Source of the DNA: Bacteroidales bacterium
GTDB lineage: Bacteria; Bacteroidota; Bacteroidia; Bacteroidales; UBA932
Direction of reading: 5' to 3'
NCBI GenBank assembly: GCA_023227835.1
Contig: JALOCI010000060.1
Span: forward strand, 1 to 14,712
DNA: 14,712 bases
Shown here: one piece after another, positions 14,712 through 14,712 of the stretch
How positions within the stretch are numbered: position 1 is the first letter of the stretch
Layout of the letters: each line of letters opens with the position of its first letter
Notes under the pieces: generated by a model
Database searches by the model: none
What the model saw: the letters and a program-made list of their open reading frames with translations, nothing else
What the model was told of the DNA's origin: nothing
Translations under genes and position numbers: made by a program

Positions 14712-14712
14712 G

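Overview
The window is a stretch of the late region of a tailed phage or prophage with a long non-contractile tail (siphovirus type). The host is most likely a gut member of the Bacteroidota (Bacteroides, Parabacteroides or a relative). This host call is inference. It rests on weak Shine-Dalgarno signals, a TAnnTTTG-type promoter element, a lipoprotein with an acidic motif after the lipid-anchored cysteine, and fibre modules I know from Bacteroidota prophages. No integrase, repressor, capsid, terminase, tRNA, insertion sequence or CRISPR array is visible, so integrated prophage and free phage cannot be told apart.

All but one of the genes read on the minus strand, so gene order runs from the right edge to the left. 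It starts with the tape measure protein (10836-14711, N-terminus cut off by the window edge). Next come a Dit-like distal tail protein with two tandem domains (9934-10839), a collagen-like tail fibre protein (8471-9937), a small DUF1566-type lectin-fold protein (7861-8478), and a 1303-residue tail-tip/baseplate hub protein (3950-7861). Neighbouring genes overlap by 1 to 8 bases throughout, so this block looks like one translationally coupled operon.

The operon is then interrupted by a single plus-strand gene (3385-3936) for a small lipoprotein, with its own candidate promoter and an upstream inverted repeat. This looks like a moron, a gene added to a phage late operon and expressed separately. 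Its product is predicted to be exposed on the host cell surface. It is the most unusual element here.

Downstream on the minus strand come a one-membrane-span protein (2682-3281) and a muramidase endolysin (2041-2682), together a probable lysis pair. A small BppU-like baseplate/fibre-adaptor protein (1701-2039) follows, and then a long receptor-binding tail fibre (1-1704) whose C-terminus lies beyond the left edge. In function, the tape measure and Dit-like proteins build the tail tube and its tip, the hub closes the tip, the fibre and lectin-like proteins would contact the host surface, and the muramidase with its membrane partner would release progeny.

No stretch of more than 300 bases lacks a gene. 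The largest gap is 3282-3384, between the divergently transcribed membrane-protein and lipoprotein genes.
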